Source of the DNA: Maribacter sp.
Lineage (GTDB): Bacteria; Bacteroidota; Bacteroidia; Flavobacteriales; Flavobacteriaceae
DNA length: 64,000 bases
Direction of reading: 5' to 3'
NCBI GenBank assembly: GCA_002749285.1
Contig: PDPR01000012.1
Span: forward strand, 62,001-126,000
Below are positions 45,627 to 54,085 of this stretch, piece by piece (positions within the stretch are counted from its first letter, which is position 1; the number at the start of each line of letters is the position of its first letter). The translations under genes were made by a program, and so were the position numbers. The notes under the pieces are model-generated. The model ran no database searches. It saw only the letters and a list, made by a program, of their open reading frames with translations, and was not told the DNA's origin.

Positions 45627-47066
45627 ATGAAAGCTCCTACTGTTTCTTCTTTTTTCACGACCCTTAAGGAAAAATTCCCGCATGAGCCAACCCCAAAACA
45701 ATCAATGGCCTTACAGCAATTGGCAAGTTATGTGCTTTCCAAGGAGAAAGAACAGTTGTTTTTGTTAAAGGGATTCGCAGGTACGGGTAAGACAACGATA
45801 GTGGGTACTTTGGTCGGCAACCTTTGGCGCACGACCATGAAAGCCGTACTTATGGCCCCCACGGGAAGGGCGGCCAAGGTAATGTCCAATTATTCCGACA
45901 CACAGTCCTATACGATTCACCGTAAGATATATTTCCCCAAAAAACAATCGGGGGGAGGGGTTCAGTTTATTTTGGCACCCAATAAGCATAGGGACACCAT
46001 TTTTATTGTCGATGAGGCCTCAATGATTCCCGATACCCCGGCAGACTCCAAACTTTTTGAGAATGGGTCCCTATTGGACGATTTAATGATGTTCGTTTAT
46101 TCGGGCCATAATTGTAAATTGATTTTGATCGGGGACACGGCCCAGTTACCCCCTGTCCACCTTGATCTAAGTCCGGCTCTGGATGAAGGGAAATTAGAGC
46201 TTAATTATAACAAGGAGGTTACGAAGCTCGAGTTGGACGAGGTGGTCCGTCAATCTGAGGATTCGGGTATTCTGGTCAATGCCACACTTTTGCGGGAAAA
46301 ACTGGCAGGTAGTTTTTTAGATGGTTTCAAGTTTGACGTCAATGGCTATACCGATATTGTGCGTTTGGTCGACGGCTATGGGATACAAGAGGCGATCGAT
46401 ACTTCATATTCGGAAAACGGAAAGGAGGAAACAGCCATTATAGTACGTTCCAACAAGCGGGCCAACCTATATAATGAGAACATCCGTAGCCGGATCCTTT
46501 ATTTGGAAAACGATCTGGCCGTTGGGGATTATATGATGGTGGTGAAGAATAATTACTTTTGGTTGAAACCTACCTCGGAAGCTGGTTTTATTGCCAATGG
46601 TGATATTATCGAGGTATTGGGGATTTTTGCGATCAAGGAACTTTATGGCTTCAAATTTGCAGAGGTTAAAGTGAAAATGGTAGATTATCCAAAACAACAA
46701 CCGTTCGAGACCGTATTATTGCTCGACACCATCAAAGCGGTAACCCCTTCGCTATCCTATGAGGATGGGAACCGGTTGTACCAAGAGGTAATGAAGGACT
46801 ATGCCCATGAAAAATCGAAGTACAGGAAGTTTCTCGGTGTAAAGAACAATAAGTATTTCAATGCCTTGCAAGTGAAGTTTTCCTATGCCATAACCTGCCA
46901 TAAGTCACAAGGTGGGCAATGGAACACCGTTTTTGTGGAACAGCCCTATTTGCCCAATGGGGTCGATAAGGAATATCTGCGTTGGCTGTACACCGCAGTT
47001 ACCAGGGCCAAGAAAAAATTATATCTTATAGGGTTTAAACCCGATTTTTTCCTTGATATGGAGTAA
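45627..47066 (+). CDS. ATP-dependent helicase, RecD/UvrD-like (AAA_30)
   Basis: A 479-residue SF1 helicase. Walker A is LKGFAGTGKTTIVGTLVG, Walker B IFIVDEASMI, motif III LILIGDTAQLPPV, and the C-terminal UvrD-like part has ITCHKSQGGQWNTVFVEQ (motif V) and LRWLYTAVTRAKKKLYL (motif VI). It is a stand-alone short RecD-type enzyme, probably a 5'-3' DNA helicase in repair. I chose the second in-frame Met (45627) because of the promoter at 45613. DUF4126 follows 25 bp downstream. Confidence 0.9.
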   Translation: MKAPTVSSFFTTLKEKFPHEPTPKQSMALQQLASYVLSKEKEQLFLLKGFAGTGKTTIVGTLVGNLWRTTMKAVLMAPTGRAAKVMSNYSDTQSYTIHRKIYFPKKQSGGGVQFILAPNKHRDTIFIVDEASMIPDTPADSKLFENGSLLDDLMMFVYSGHNCKLILIGDTAQLPPVHLDLSPALDEGKLELNYNKEVTKLELDEVVRQSEDSGILVNATLLREKLAGSFLDGFKFDVNGYTDIVRLVDGYGIQEAIDTSYSENGKEETAIIVRSNKRANLYNENIRSRILYLENDLAVGDYMMVVKNNYFWLKPTSEAGFIANGDIIEVLGIFAIKELYGFKFAEVKVKMVDYPKQQPFETVLLLDTIKAVTPSLSYEDGNRLYQEVMKDYAHEKSKYRKFLGVKNNKYFNALQVKFSYAITCHKSQGGQWNTVFVEQPYLPNGVDKEYLRWLYTAVTRAKKKLYLIGFKPDFFLDME

Positions 47067-47091
47067 CTTAATTTTAACACAAAGTATAAAA

Positions 47092-47661
47092 ATGGAATCA
47101 GGAACGATAATAAGTATATTTTTGGGGGTAGGACTGGCCGCCTCTGTGGGGTTTCGTATTTTCCTACCGTTGTTCGCATTGAGTTTGGCCTCTTATTTCG
47201 GAGTCTGGGAATTGAATGATAATTGGCAATGGATAGGAAGCATTGCGGCCTTGATAACCCTGGGGGTAGCCACATTGATCGAGATATTCGGCTATTTTAT
47301 CCCTTGGGTCGATAATTTATTGGATAGTATCGCCGTACCTTTGGCCGCTGTTGCCGGTACAACGGTAATGGTATCGACCGTGGCCAATTTGGATCCCGTG
47401 GTAACTTGGTCTTTGGCGATAATCGCTGGGGGCGGTACCGCAACGGCCATTAAAGGGGCAGGTGCCACTACCCGTTTGGCATCGACGGCCACGACAGCCG
47501 GAATAGCAAACCCGCTGGTTTCAACAGTCGAGACAGGGACTGCGGTAGTCGTTGCCACGGCTTCGATATTCGCCCCCATATTGGCAGCTTTTCTGGTTAT
47601 GGCTATTTTTGTATTCGTTTTCACGATTTACCGAAAAATAAGGCTAAGGAAAAAATCATGA
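47092..47661 (+). CDS. DUF4126 domain membrane protein
   Basis: A 189-residue hydrophobic protein with five or six predicted helices. The start [20 protein letters not shown] and the repeated glycine/alanine-rich [20 protein letters not shown] are typical of DUF4126. The activity is unknown. Its TGA stop overlaps the kdsB ATG by 4 bp (ATGA), so both are translated from one message. Confidence 0.85.
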   Translation: MESGTIISIFLGVGLAASVGFRIFLPLFALSLASYFGVWELNDNWQWIGSIAALITLGVATLIEIFGYFIPWVDNLLDSIAVPLAAVAGTTVMVSTVANLDPVVTWSLAIIAGGGTATAIKGAGATTRLASTATTAGIANPLVSTVETGTAVVVATASIFAPILAAFLVMAIFVFVFTIYRKIRLRKKS

Positions 47662-48413
47662 TCAATCAAATAAACCTAGAAAAAGTGAAAATTATCGCCA
47701 TGATCCCCGCACGTTATGCGGCTTCGAGATTTCCTGCCAAATTAATGCAGGACCTATCAGGTAAACCGGTCATACTCCGAACGTATGAGGCAACCATTAG
47801 TACGCAATTGTTCGATGAGGTTTATGTCGTTACCGATAGTGAGATCATTCATGACACGATAACGGGTGCCGGAGGGAACGCGATCATGAGTGTGGAAGAG
47901 CATGATTGTGGTAGTGATCGCATTGCAGAGGCCGTAAAGGATATGGATGTGGATATCATTGTCAATGTACAGGGGGATGAACCCTTTACCGATAGTGGAA
48001 GTCTGGCAAGTGTCTTACGGGTGTTTAAGGATGATACCGATGAGGAGATCGATCTGGCCTCACTTATGGTGAAAATCGATGATTGGGACGAGATCAACAA
48101 TCCGAACACGGTAAAGGTTATTGTCGACAACCGTAATTTTGCCATCTATTTTTCAAGATCGCCCATACCTTATCCGCGGGATTCCACAATAGAGGATACC
48201 TATTATAAGCACAAAGGGGTCTATGCCTTTCGGAAAAGGGCTATAATGGATTTTCACCGATTGCCAATGATGCCCTTGGAAGCCAAGGAGAAGATCGAGG
48301 CCTTACGGTATTTGGAATACGGCAAAAAAATCAAAATGGTGGAAACCATGGTCACGGGAATCGAGATAGATACTCCTGAAGATTTGAAAAAAGCCCAGGC
48401 CGCATGGAAATAG
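47658..48413 (+). CDS. kdsB: 3-deoxy-manno-octulosonate cytidylyltransferase
   Basis: A 251-residue CMP-Kdo synthetase. The nucleotide-binding N-terminus is [20 protein letters not shown], and the conserved [20 protein letters not shown] and [12 protein letters not shown] are present. It activates Kdo with CTP for lipopolysaccharide inner-core synthesis. Because a KdnB-like oxidase lies two genes downstream, the natural substrate could instead be 8-amino-Kdo, as for the Shewanella KdsB homologue. It overlaps the HAD gene by 10 bp. Confidence 0.94.
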   Translation: MINQINLEKVKIIAMIPARYAASRFPAKLMQDLSGKPVILRTYEATISTQLFDEVYVVTDSEIIHDTITGAGGNAIMSVEEHDCGSDRIAEAVKDMDVDIIVNVQGDEPFTDSGSLASVLRVFKDDTDEEIDLASLMVKIDDWDEINNPNTVKVIVDNRNFAIYFSRSPIPYPRDSTIEDTYYKHKGVYAFRKRAIMDFHRLPMMPLEAKEKIEALRYLEYGKKIKMVETMVTGIEIDTPEDLKKAQAAWK

Positions 48414-49105
48414 ATTTCAAGAACATAAAGGTAGTCGGCTTTGATGCCGATGACACATTATGGGTGAATGAAACATACTTTCGGGATACCGAAAAACTAT
48501 TTTCCGGTTTGTTGGAGGGTTTTGAGACCAAGAATACAATCGATCAGGAACTTTTTAAAAAGGAGATGGATAATCTGGAACTCTATGGGTATGGGATAAA
48601 GGGATTTATGCTCTCCATGATCGAATCTGCCTTGGAATTATCAAATAATAAGGTTTCACAAGCAACGATTCATGAAATACTGAATCTTGGTAAGGCCATG
48701 ATAGCCCATCCGGTAGAGTTGTTGGATGGTGTTAAGGATGTCCTAAGGGAACTGAGTGGTAAATATCGATTGATCGTTTTGACCAAGGGTGATTTGCTGG
48801 ATCAGGAAAGAAAGCTCGAAAGATCCGGTCTTTCCGAATATTTTCACCATGTTGAGGTATTGAGCGATAAGAAAGAAGTGAATTACAAAAACCTTTTGGA
48901 ACATCTTGAAATAGAGGTTGGTGAATTTTTAATGATCGGGAATTCCCTGAAATCGGATGTATTGCCAATACTGAATATCGGGGCAAAAGCGGTGCATATC
49001 CCTTTTCATACCACATGGCAACATGAACAGGTATCGATTGAAGAGGGTGAATATGGATATTTGAAAATAAATAGTTTAAGTGATATTTTGGGGTATTTGA
49101 AATAA
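48404..49105 (+). CDS. HAD family hydrolase
   Basis: A 233-residue haloacid dehalogenase-like phosphatase: motif [12 protein letters not shown] with nucleophile Asp, motif [10 protein letters not shown], motif III Lys around DKKEVNYKN and motif [11 protein letters not shown]. It has an inserted cap domain (about 20-100), so it is not the capless Kdo-8-P phosphatase KdsC. It overlaps kdsB by 10 bp and precedes the KdnB-like gene by 4 bp. A role in sugar-acid or sugar-phosphate metabolism fits the operon. The substrate is unknown. Confidence 0.88.
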   Translation: MEIDFKNIKVVGFDADDTLWVNETYFRDTEKLFSGLLEGFETKNTIDQELFKKEMDNLELYGYGIKGFMLSMIESALELSNNKVSQATIHEILNLGKAMIAHPVELLDGVKDVLRELSGKYRLIVLTKGDLLDQERKLERSGLSEYFHHVEVLSDKKEVNYKNLLEHLEIEVGEFLMIGNSLKSDVLPILNIGAKAVHIPFHTTWQHEQVSIEEGEYGYLKINSLSDILGYLK

Positions 49106-49109
49106 AATT

Positions 49110-50240
49110 ATGGGGGTAAAGGACAATAATATAGTAATAAATGATGCCTTGCCGGTGTCAAAAAAGAAGTATAGGAACTTCCCTATGGTATCCCGTGTGG
49201 TTTTTGGCAAAGGTTGTTTTGACCAATTGGGGGATATCTTGATGGTTAGGCGGATGAATTCCGAGGCTCCATTCATTTTCTTGGTCGATGATGTTTTTGA
49301 AGGTAAGGCGTTGGCACACCGGATACCTGCGATATTCAACGATCGGATTATTTTTATTTCAGCAGATGAGGAGCCCAAGACCGCTCAGGTAGATGCCCTT
49401 GTCCAAAAAATAAAAAATGATTTTTTGGAGACCCCGTCCGGTATCGTTGGTATTGGGGGTGGGACCGTAATGGATTTGTCAAAGGCCGTTGCCATAATGA
49501 TGAATAATGAGGGAAGCGCGTGTAAATACCAAGGGTGGGACCTAGTGGGCAAACCAGCGGTGTATCACGTGGGCATCCCTACCATTAGTGGGACAGGGGC
49601 CGAGGTATCACGGACCACGGTTCTTTTAGGGCCCGAAAAAAAACTGGGTATCAATTCCGATTTTACGACCTTTGACCAAGTGGTCTTGGATCCCAACCTG
49701 ACCAAAGGGGTCTCAAAGGAGCAATGGTTCTATACGGGTATGGACTGTTTTATCCATTGTGCGGAATCCTTGAATGGCACTTATTTGAACGCCTTTAGCC
49801 AAAGTTACGGGGAAAAGGCCTCCCAGCTTTGTAAGGAAGTATTCCTTGGGGAATTGTCCGAAGGTGATTCCAGGGATAAATTGATGATGGCCTCTTGGCA
49901 TGGGGGCATGAGTATTGCCTATTCCCAAGTCGGGGTCGCCCATGCCATGAGTTACGGACTCTCATACCTGCTAGGGGTAAAACATGGGATCGGTAATTGT
50001 CTTGTCTTTCAATATTTGGAGGAATTTTATCCGGAGGATGTGGCCTTGTTCAAGATCATGCAGGAAAAACATGGAATCCATTTGCCTAAAGGGGTATGTG
50101 CCGATTTGAGCGATGGCGAATTCGATAAAATGATCTCTGTCGCTATGGGTATGGAGCCTTTATGGGAAAATGCATTGGGAAAAGAGTGGCGGAAGACCAT
50201 TACACCTGCCAAGCTTAAATCGATATACGAAAAGATCTAA
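49110..50240 (+). CDS. Iron-containing alcohol dehydrogenase, KdnB-like (Kdo 8-oxidase candidate)
   Basis: A 376-residue type III (iron) alcohol dehydrogenase. The NAD-binding loop is GIVGIGGGTVMDLSKAVA, the Fe ligands include Asp/His in MDCFIHCAESLNG and the two His in GVAHAMSYGLSYLLGVKHGI. Next to kdsB the best functional match is KdnB of Shewanella, which oxidises C8 of Kdo on the way to 8-amino-Kdo. The partner aminotransferase KdnA is not in this window. Enzyme class is firm; the Kdo role is inference from context. Confidence 0.85.
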   Translation: MGVKDNNIVINDALPVSKKKYRNFPMVSRVVFGKGCFDQLGDILMVRRMNSEAPFIFLVDDVFEGKALAHRIPAIFNDRIIFISADEEPKTAQVDALVQKIKNDFLETPSGIVGIGGGTVMDLSKAVAIMMNNEGSACKYQGWDLVGKPAVYHVGIPTISGTGAEVSRTTVLLGPEKKLGINSDFTTFDQVVLDPNLTKGVSKEQWFYTGMDCFIHCAESLNGTYLNAFSQSYGEKASQLCKEVFLGELSEGDSRDKLMMASWHGGMSIAYSQVGVAHAMSYGLSYLLGVKHGIGNCLVFQYLEEFYPEDVALFKIMQEKHGIHLPKGVCADLSDGEFDKMISVAMGMEPLWENALGKEWRKTITPAKLKSIYEKI

Positions 50241-50249
50241 ATATCCATA

Positions 50250-50786
50250 ATGCATAGGCTCGCAAAATTCATTTATTTCAATTTACTCGGTTGGAAAGTC
50301 GTAGGGGAGTTCCCTGACATGAGGAAATGTGTATTTGCTGTTGTGCCCCATACCAGTTGGGTCGATTTTTTTTTGGGACTCCTTATTCGAAGGGTCGTTG
50401 ATAAGGACATTAACTTTATAGGAAAGAAAAGTCTTTTCAGACCTCCCTTTGGGTGGTATTTAAGATGGATGGGCGGAGCCCCCATAGACCGCTCAAAGAG
50501 TAATGATACCGTAACGGCTATCGCCAGGATATTCGATGAAAATGAGGTTTTTAGATTGGCACTCTCGCCGGAAGGTACCCGGAAAAAAGTCGATAAATGG
50601 AAAACGGGGTTCTATTATATTGCCAAAACCGCCAATGTGCCCATTGTATTGGTCGCCTTTGATTATGGCCGAAAGACGATAAAATTCTCACGACCGTATA
50701 TACCTACGGAAAATACTGAGGCTGATTTCAAGCTTTATAGAGGGTTCTTTAAAGGTGTTGTGGGGAAGAAGCCCGAACTGACATAA
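50250..50786 (+). CDS. Lysophospholipid acyltransferase family protein, short form
   Basis: A 178-residue acyltransferase with the canonical Hx4D block (VVPHTSWVDFFLGLLIR), block II GGAPIDRSKSND, block III ALSPEGTRKKVDKW and block IV NVPIVLVAFDYG. This shorter single-domain type is related to 1-acyl-glycerol-3-phosphate acyltransferases. It ends the kdsB operon, 9 bp after the KdnB-like gene, so it may act on lipid A or another envelope lipid. It differs from the PlsC-like protein at 968, which has an altered motif spacing. Confidence 0.85.
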   Translation: MHRLAKFIYFNLLGWKVVGEFPDMRKCVFAVVPHTSWVDFFLGLLIRRVVDKDINFIGKKSLFRPPFGWYLRWMGGAPIDRSKSNDTVTAIARIFDENEVFRLALSPEGTRKKVDKWKTGFYYIAKTANVPIVLVAFDYGRKTIKFSRPYIPTENTEADFKLYRGFFKGVVGKKPELT

Positions 50787-51001
50787 GGGTTACCCCTCTC
50801 AAGCAAGAATCTGATGTTTTTACCACTACGGGCGAATTTGGTCTATTCAATTGCCAAATGGTAATAAATTACGGATGTATCCCTATAACGGATATTTAAA
50901 ACAGGTAAGTATCTGAAAATCAGCAATATAATTACTAAATTTATCCATTATAGGGATAGATGCCATATTTTTTACTTATTCAATAAAACAATATAAGTCG
51001 G

Positions 51002-51835
51002 ATGAACATAATAAATCGGTTCTTTTTAGGGCTTCTTTTACTCTGTATCTCTTGTTATTCTTCCAAAAATGAGTCCATGAGGGTTTTGCTAGTTGGAAAT
51101 AGTAGTATTTATTTTAATAATATGCCCGCCATGCTCGAAACAATCGGTCATGAAAATGGCATAGATATAAAAACGAAACTTATTGCTTTTGGCGGATATA
51201 CCCTAGAAGATCATTTATATGATGGAATTGTTGATAAAGTGCTGGATTCGGTGAAATGGGATTTCGTCGTACTGAATGAACAAAGTACACTTGGCAGTAA
51301 ATACGTAGTTGATGGAATTCCTAGGGTTAAAGAGAATGCCACCTTTTACAAATCAATTAGAAAGTTCGATTCGAAAATTAAAAGAAACGGTGCAAGGACC
51401 GTTATCATCTCCTTATACCCAAGGCGCAATGCACCTGAAATAGACGGGTTATTGCTCAATTATTGCTACATGAAGATTTCAAATGAATTAAATTCAATTA
51501 TTGTACCCGTTAGTTATACGTGGAGTGATGTTTCGAATGCAAAAAGGGATTGGCAATTGTATAGCGAAGATAATCTGCACCCTACCTCATTAGGATCGTT
51601 TGTTACGGCAACAGTATTGTTTTCCGCACTTGCCGGAAAGAAAAGCAAAAAATTCAATAAAATGATAAAAGGAAACCTTATTGACGATTTTGATGGGTTT
51701 TCACATAGGGATAGTCTGGTTGATTTAATTGAAATAGATGAACCAACAGTAAGTTTGATTAGTAAAATGGCTTTCAAAAATGTGGATAGCCTTTCCAAAT
51801 CCGGAGGGTATTTCAAAGTTGCCTTGCCGGATTAA
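51002..51835 (+). CDS. SGNH hydrolase-like lipoprotein
   Basis: A 277-residue lipoprotein (lipobox CISC). It has SGNH-type blocks: RVLLVGNSSIYFNNMPAML (block I, Ser in GNS), WDFVVLNEQST (Asn block) and DNLHPTSLGSFVTATVLFSA (D-x-x-H block). This matches the layout of DUF4886-like SGNH hydrolases. It is clearly more AT-rich than the genes to its left and opens the accessory segment that runs to 55 kb, suggesting transfer. The substrate is unknown. Confidence 0.75.
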   Translation: MNIINRFFLGLLLLCISCYSSKNESMRVLLVGNSSIYFNNMPAMLETIGHENGIDIKTKLIAFGGYTLEDHLYDGIVDKVLDSVKWDFVVLNEQSTLGSKYVVDGIPRVKENATFYKSIRKFDSKIKRNGARTVIISLYPRRNAPEIDGLLLNYCYMKISNELNSIIVPVSYTWSDVSNAKRDWQLYSEDNLHPTSLGSFVTATVLFSALAGKKSKKFNKMIKGNLIDDFDGFSHRDSLVDLIEIDEPTVSLISKMAFKNVDSLSKSGGYFKVALPD

Positions 51836-51906
51836 GTATCCCTCTCCATAGTTCAATGATCGTGGGAAATAAATGATCGGAACAGTAAAATAAAAGTCAT
51901 AGAACA

Positions 51907-51940
51907 ACCCGTTGTGCATTATTTAAAATGCACAACGGGT
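51907..51940. mobile_element. Fused pair of IS982-type terminal repeats (element ghost)
   Basis: ACCCGTTGTGCATT (51907-51920), six bases, AATGCACAACGGGT (51927-51940). The left half and its following AT copy the left end of the IS982 element at 54086, and the right half with preceding TTTAA copies its right end at 54992-55005. No internal sequence remains. Without a T run it is a poor terminator. Confidence 0.65.
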
Positions 51941-52001
51941 TACTTAAAGAAAAAATCAAAAGACAGATTGATTGAAGTAATTTTTTTTCATAGAATATGA
52001 T

Positions 52002-52373
52002 TTAAGGGGTTGAACTTACTCGTGTATTTTCAAAGAAATATTCAGGAGAATATATCGTAGCACACAGACCGTCCGGGAATTCGGTTTGCCTTATACTAAT
52101 TCGTATTCTTGTTCCATTTGATTTTAGGTTTTCCGGAAGATTTGTAATACCTATTGACTTCAACATTGACCCCCCAGAAACTTCGATTGCTTCATCAAGT
52201 TCAATTTCATAAACAAATCCGTTGCTGATGGTTTGGCATGAAATCTGTCCTTTAACAGTTGCAGATAAATTTTCAATGATCTTTGATTTATTTGTATTAT
52301 CGTCATCACTTGAACAACTACTGATGGAGATGCTTATCATAAAGACCAGTAACGCAAAAGCTACTTTTTTCAT
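52002..52373 (-). CDS. Small lipoprotein
   Basis: A 123-residue protein with a lipoprotein signal (FMISISISSC) and the Ser/Asp-rich start SSDDDNTN that is typical of flavobacterial outer-membrane lipoproteins and favours surface exposure. The mature domain is beta-rich (ATVKGQISCQTISNGFVYEI) and has two further Cys residues at about 61 and 105, which might form a disulfide. I recognise no family. Confidence 0.7.
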   Translation of the reverse strand: MKKVAFALLVFMISISISSCSSDDDNTNKSKIIENLSATVKGQISCQTISNGFVYEIELDEAIEVSGGSMLKSIGITNLPENLKSNGTRIRISIRQTEFPDGLCATIYSPEYFFENTRVSSTP

Positions 52374-52630
52374 AAATATAAATTTAGTAAAAAAATCAAT
52401 ATGTAAGATTTTACGTACGTTAATTATAAGATGAAAAATATAAAATAGGGTTGCGTATTTACCATAGTGTTTTTATTCTTTTTTATAGTTTCATAAAACG
52501 AAGGTTTTTTGAAATTTCAGCCTGAAGTAATATGAATCAATTAATCCCACCTTTAATTAGACTATACTACAGAAAAAGTATCAAAGCATATTGACCACCG
52601 TTAGGGGTGGTTTAAATGTACTCCTGAGAT
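52374..52630. other. AT-rich spacer with a hairpin
   Basis: Nothing gene-like is seen. ACCACC-gttagg-GGTGGT (52594-52612) is about 20 bp after the stop of the small minus-strand gene at 52631 and could weakly terminate it. Confidence 0.35.
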
Positions 52631-52825
52631 TTAAATATGTTGGACAATTTTGGCGCCAATGCATCTTTGGAAATTTTCATTAGGATAAGTACCAACATCA
52701 AAGTAGGTGTCTTTGAAATAATTAATAATTGTCTTATTGTCCAATTTACCATTAACCGATTTAACCGATGTATAATAATTATTAGATTCGTTTTCAAAAA
52801 CAACAAATACAGTTTTGAGGGCCAT
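52631..52825 (-). CDS. Small orphan protein
   Basis: A 64-residue soluble protein beginning MALKTVFVVFENESNNYYTS and containing KTIINYFKDTYFDVGTYPNE. Its ATG lies 2 bp after the stop of the previous small gene, which supports a real two-gene unit. No family is recognised. It lies in the accessory segment near a toxin-antitoxin pair and could be part of a defence, immunity or phage remnant cassette. Confidence 0.5.
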   Translation of the reverse strand: MALKTVFVVFENESNNYYTSVKSVNGKLDNKTIINYFKDTYFDVGTYPNENFQRCIGAKIVQHI

Positions 52826-52827
52826 AG

Positions 52828-53039
52828 TTAAGAATTTGGTAAGTTAAAAACTTCATTGTATGAGAATCCAAGATTGGAAACTGCATTGTCTTGTATTCCA
52901 TCTATAAGATTGAGCAAACCTTCAGCTTGTTCCGCTTCTTTTCTTTGTTCTGGGTCATCTGCTTCTCCCCATGATTGAATCATACTAAAATATCTTTCTG
53001 AAATTTTGAAGCTTCATAGTCAATGTTCGATAAATCCAT
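52828..53039 (-). pseudogene. Small acidic protein gene, split by a frameshift
   Basis: From ATG 53039 the frame encodes MDLSNIDYEASKFQKDILV and stops at 52980. An overlapping ATG (ATGA at 52980-52983) opens MIQSWGEADDPEQRKEAEQA and continues to 52828 (51 residues, ending VFNLPNS). Joined, the pieces make a credible single protein of about 70 residues, so a one-base indel is likely. Alternatively the ATGA overlap is a true translational coupling of two tiny genes. No family is known. Confidence 0.45.
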
Positions 53040-53064
53040 TTTCAAATTGTTTAAAGATTAATAA

Positions 53065-53086
53065 TTCGCTTTCACCGAAAGACGAA
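53065..53086 (-). terminator. Possible terminator of the toxin-antitoxin unit
   Basis: TTCGCTTTC (53065-53073), acc, GAAAG, one bulged A, CGAA (to 53086). It lies 78 bp after the toxin stop on the minus strand and is followed by an AT-rich tail. Confidence 0.35.
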
Positions 53087-53163
53087 GCGGGTTGTTGATC
53101 TGATGTGAAATGAGATACTGGAAAGCAATAGTTGGTATTTGACAATGGTGGTTTGGTAGATGT

Positions 53164-53445
53164 TTACTTAAACAAATCTGAATGGGAACCGATTCTTACC
53201 AGATTGATTGTTTTCGGGTCTTCAATTTGAATCCAAATAATCAATAGGTCGGGTTTAATGTGGCACTCCCAATTGTTCTTGTACATTCCGCTTAATCTGT
53301 GAGGCTTCATGCTATCGGCAATTCCTTCTACGCCTTTTTCTTGCAACACCTTTAAAATCGACCTCGTAAGAGCCTCGTCCTTGGGCTTCTTTTTAATCTT
53401 CTTTAGGTCTTTTTTGAATTTGGTCGATATTACAAGCTTGTACAT
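53164..53445 (-). CDS. Type II toxin, YafQ/RelE family
   Basis: A 93-residue basic protein. The start YKLVISTKFKKDLKKIKKKP and the C-terminal blocks MYKNNWECHIKPDLLIIWIQ and LVRIGSHSDLF match YafQ-type mRNA interferases. Catalytic residues of YafQ (His in CHIxPDLLLIW and GSHSELF) have counterparts here. It would cleave ribosome-bound mRNA when free of its antitoxin. The antitoxin gene lies 10 bp upstream, in the usual antitoxin-first order. Confidence 0.88.
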   Translation of the reverse strand: MYKLVISTKFKKDLKKIKKKPKDEALTRSILKVLQEKGVEGIADSMKPHRLSGMYKNNWECHIKPDLLIIWIQIEDPKTINLVRIGSHSDLFK

Positions 53446-53455
53446 TCGACTGCCG

Positions 53456-53683
53456 TTATAGGGCGTCCATAAAGGAATCTACATCCTTTATTTCCTCTAG
53501 GTTCTTTCCTTCCATCACTTCCGCAATGGCTTTTTTAGTTTCCTCGTTCGGAATGTCGCCTACGTCTTTGTGCATCAACATTTCGATATAATTATTGAGG
53601 CTTCTTTTTTGTGCTTTAGCCTTTTCTTTGACAAGTTCAATCATGTCCTCGTCAAACCTAAAACTCATTGCTTTACTTCCCAT
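53456..53683 (-). CDS. Antitoxin, RelB/DinJ-like
   Basis: A 75-residue protein. The N-terminus AMSFRFDEDMIELVKEKAKA resembles a ribbon-helix-helix DNA-binding fold, and the acidic C-terminus EVMEGKNLEEIKDVDSFMDA should wrap the toxin. It precedes the YafQ-like toxin by 10 bp. The promoter at 53713-53744 overlaps two AATATACAA repeats likely bound by the complex. Confidence 0.82.
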   Translation of the reverse strand: MGSKAMSFRFDEDMIELVKEKAKAQKRSLNNYIEMLMHKDVGDIPNEETKKAIAEVMEGKNLEEIKDVDSFMDAL

Positions 53684-53712
53684 CGTAAATACGTTTATCG
53701 AATTTTGTTAAA

Positions 53713-53754
53713 CAAAAATAATGTATTGCATTATAATATACAAACAATATACAA
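53713..53754 (-). promoter_or_regulatory. Toxin-antitoxin promoter with operator repeats
   Basis: On the minus strand TTTG (53741-53744), 20 bp, TATTTTTG (53713-53720). Two direct repeats AATATACAA (plus strand 53735-53743 and 53746-53754, 11-bp period) cover the -33 box, as expected for autorepression by a ribbon-helix-helix antitoxin. Confidence 0.6.
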
Positions 53755-53788
53755 TTAAAAATACACTAAATCTGGTGTTTGCGGTGCT

Positions 53789-54067
53789 TTACAGGTCGTA
53801 AAGCTCTGGACTGAAACCATCGGGGCAATCTCCAGAATCATGAATCGGCTCTAGTTCCAACCCATTATCGTAATTCTCAATCTTCCCTAAAATTAAAGCA
53901 GTTGTGTAGGTGTTGATTGTTTTGAAATACTCATGATTCCGAAATTCTTCGGTTTTTCCATATTCTGATGCTATTTCTGTCTCTAGTTCATAATTGGCAT
54001 TGATGGTTTCAAGGTTTGTGGTAATCACTTGATTTTGAACAACGATTTTAATTTCTTGATTTTTCAT
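53789..54067 (-). CDS. Small hypothetical protein next to IS982
   Basis: A 92-residue acidic protein beginning MKNQEIKIVVQNQVITTNLE and ending DCPDGFSPELYDL. No family is recognised. The left end of the IS982 element is 18 bp upstream of its ATG, so its native promoter is probably displaced and it may now depend on the element or be silent. Confidence 0.5.
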   Translation of the reverse strand: MKNQEIKIVVQNQVITTNLETINANYELETEIASEYGKTEEFRNHEYFKTINTYTTALILGKIENYDNGLELEPIHDSGDCPDGFSPELYDL

Positions 54068-54085
54068 AATTAAGATTTTAGAATA

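Noticed and set aside
48404..49105. HAD protein as KdsC (Kdo-8-phosphate phosphatase)
   Set aside because: KdsC is a capless protein of about 170-180 residues. This one has an inserted cap domain.
51907..51940. The 34-bp palindrome as an ordinary intrinsic terminator
   Set aside because: No T run follows on either strand, and the match to both IS982 ends extends beyond the paired arms.
52594..53086. Integron attC-like sites around the small orphan genes
   Set aside because: The hairpins lack paired RYYYAAC/GTTRRRY core sites and no integrase of that class is nearby.
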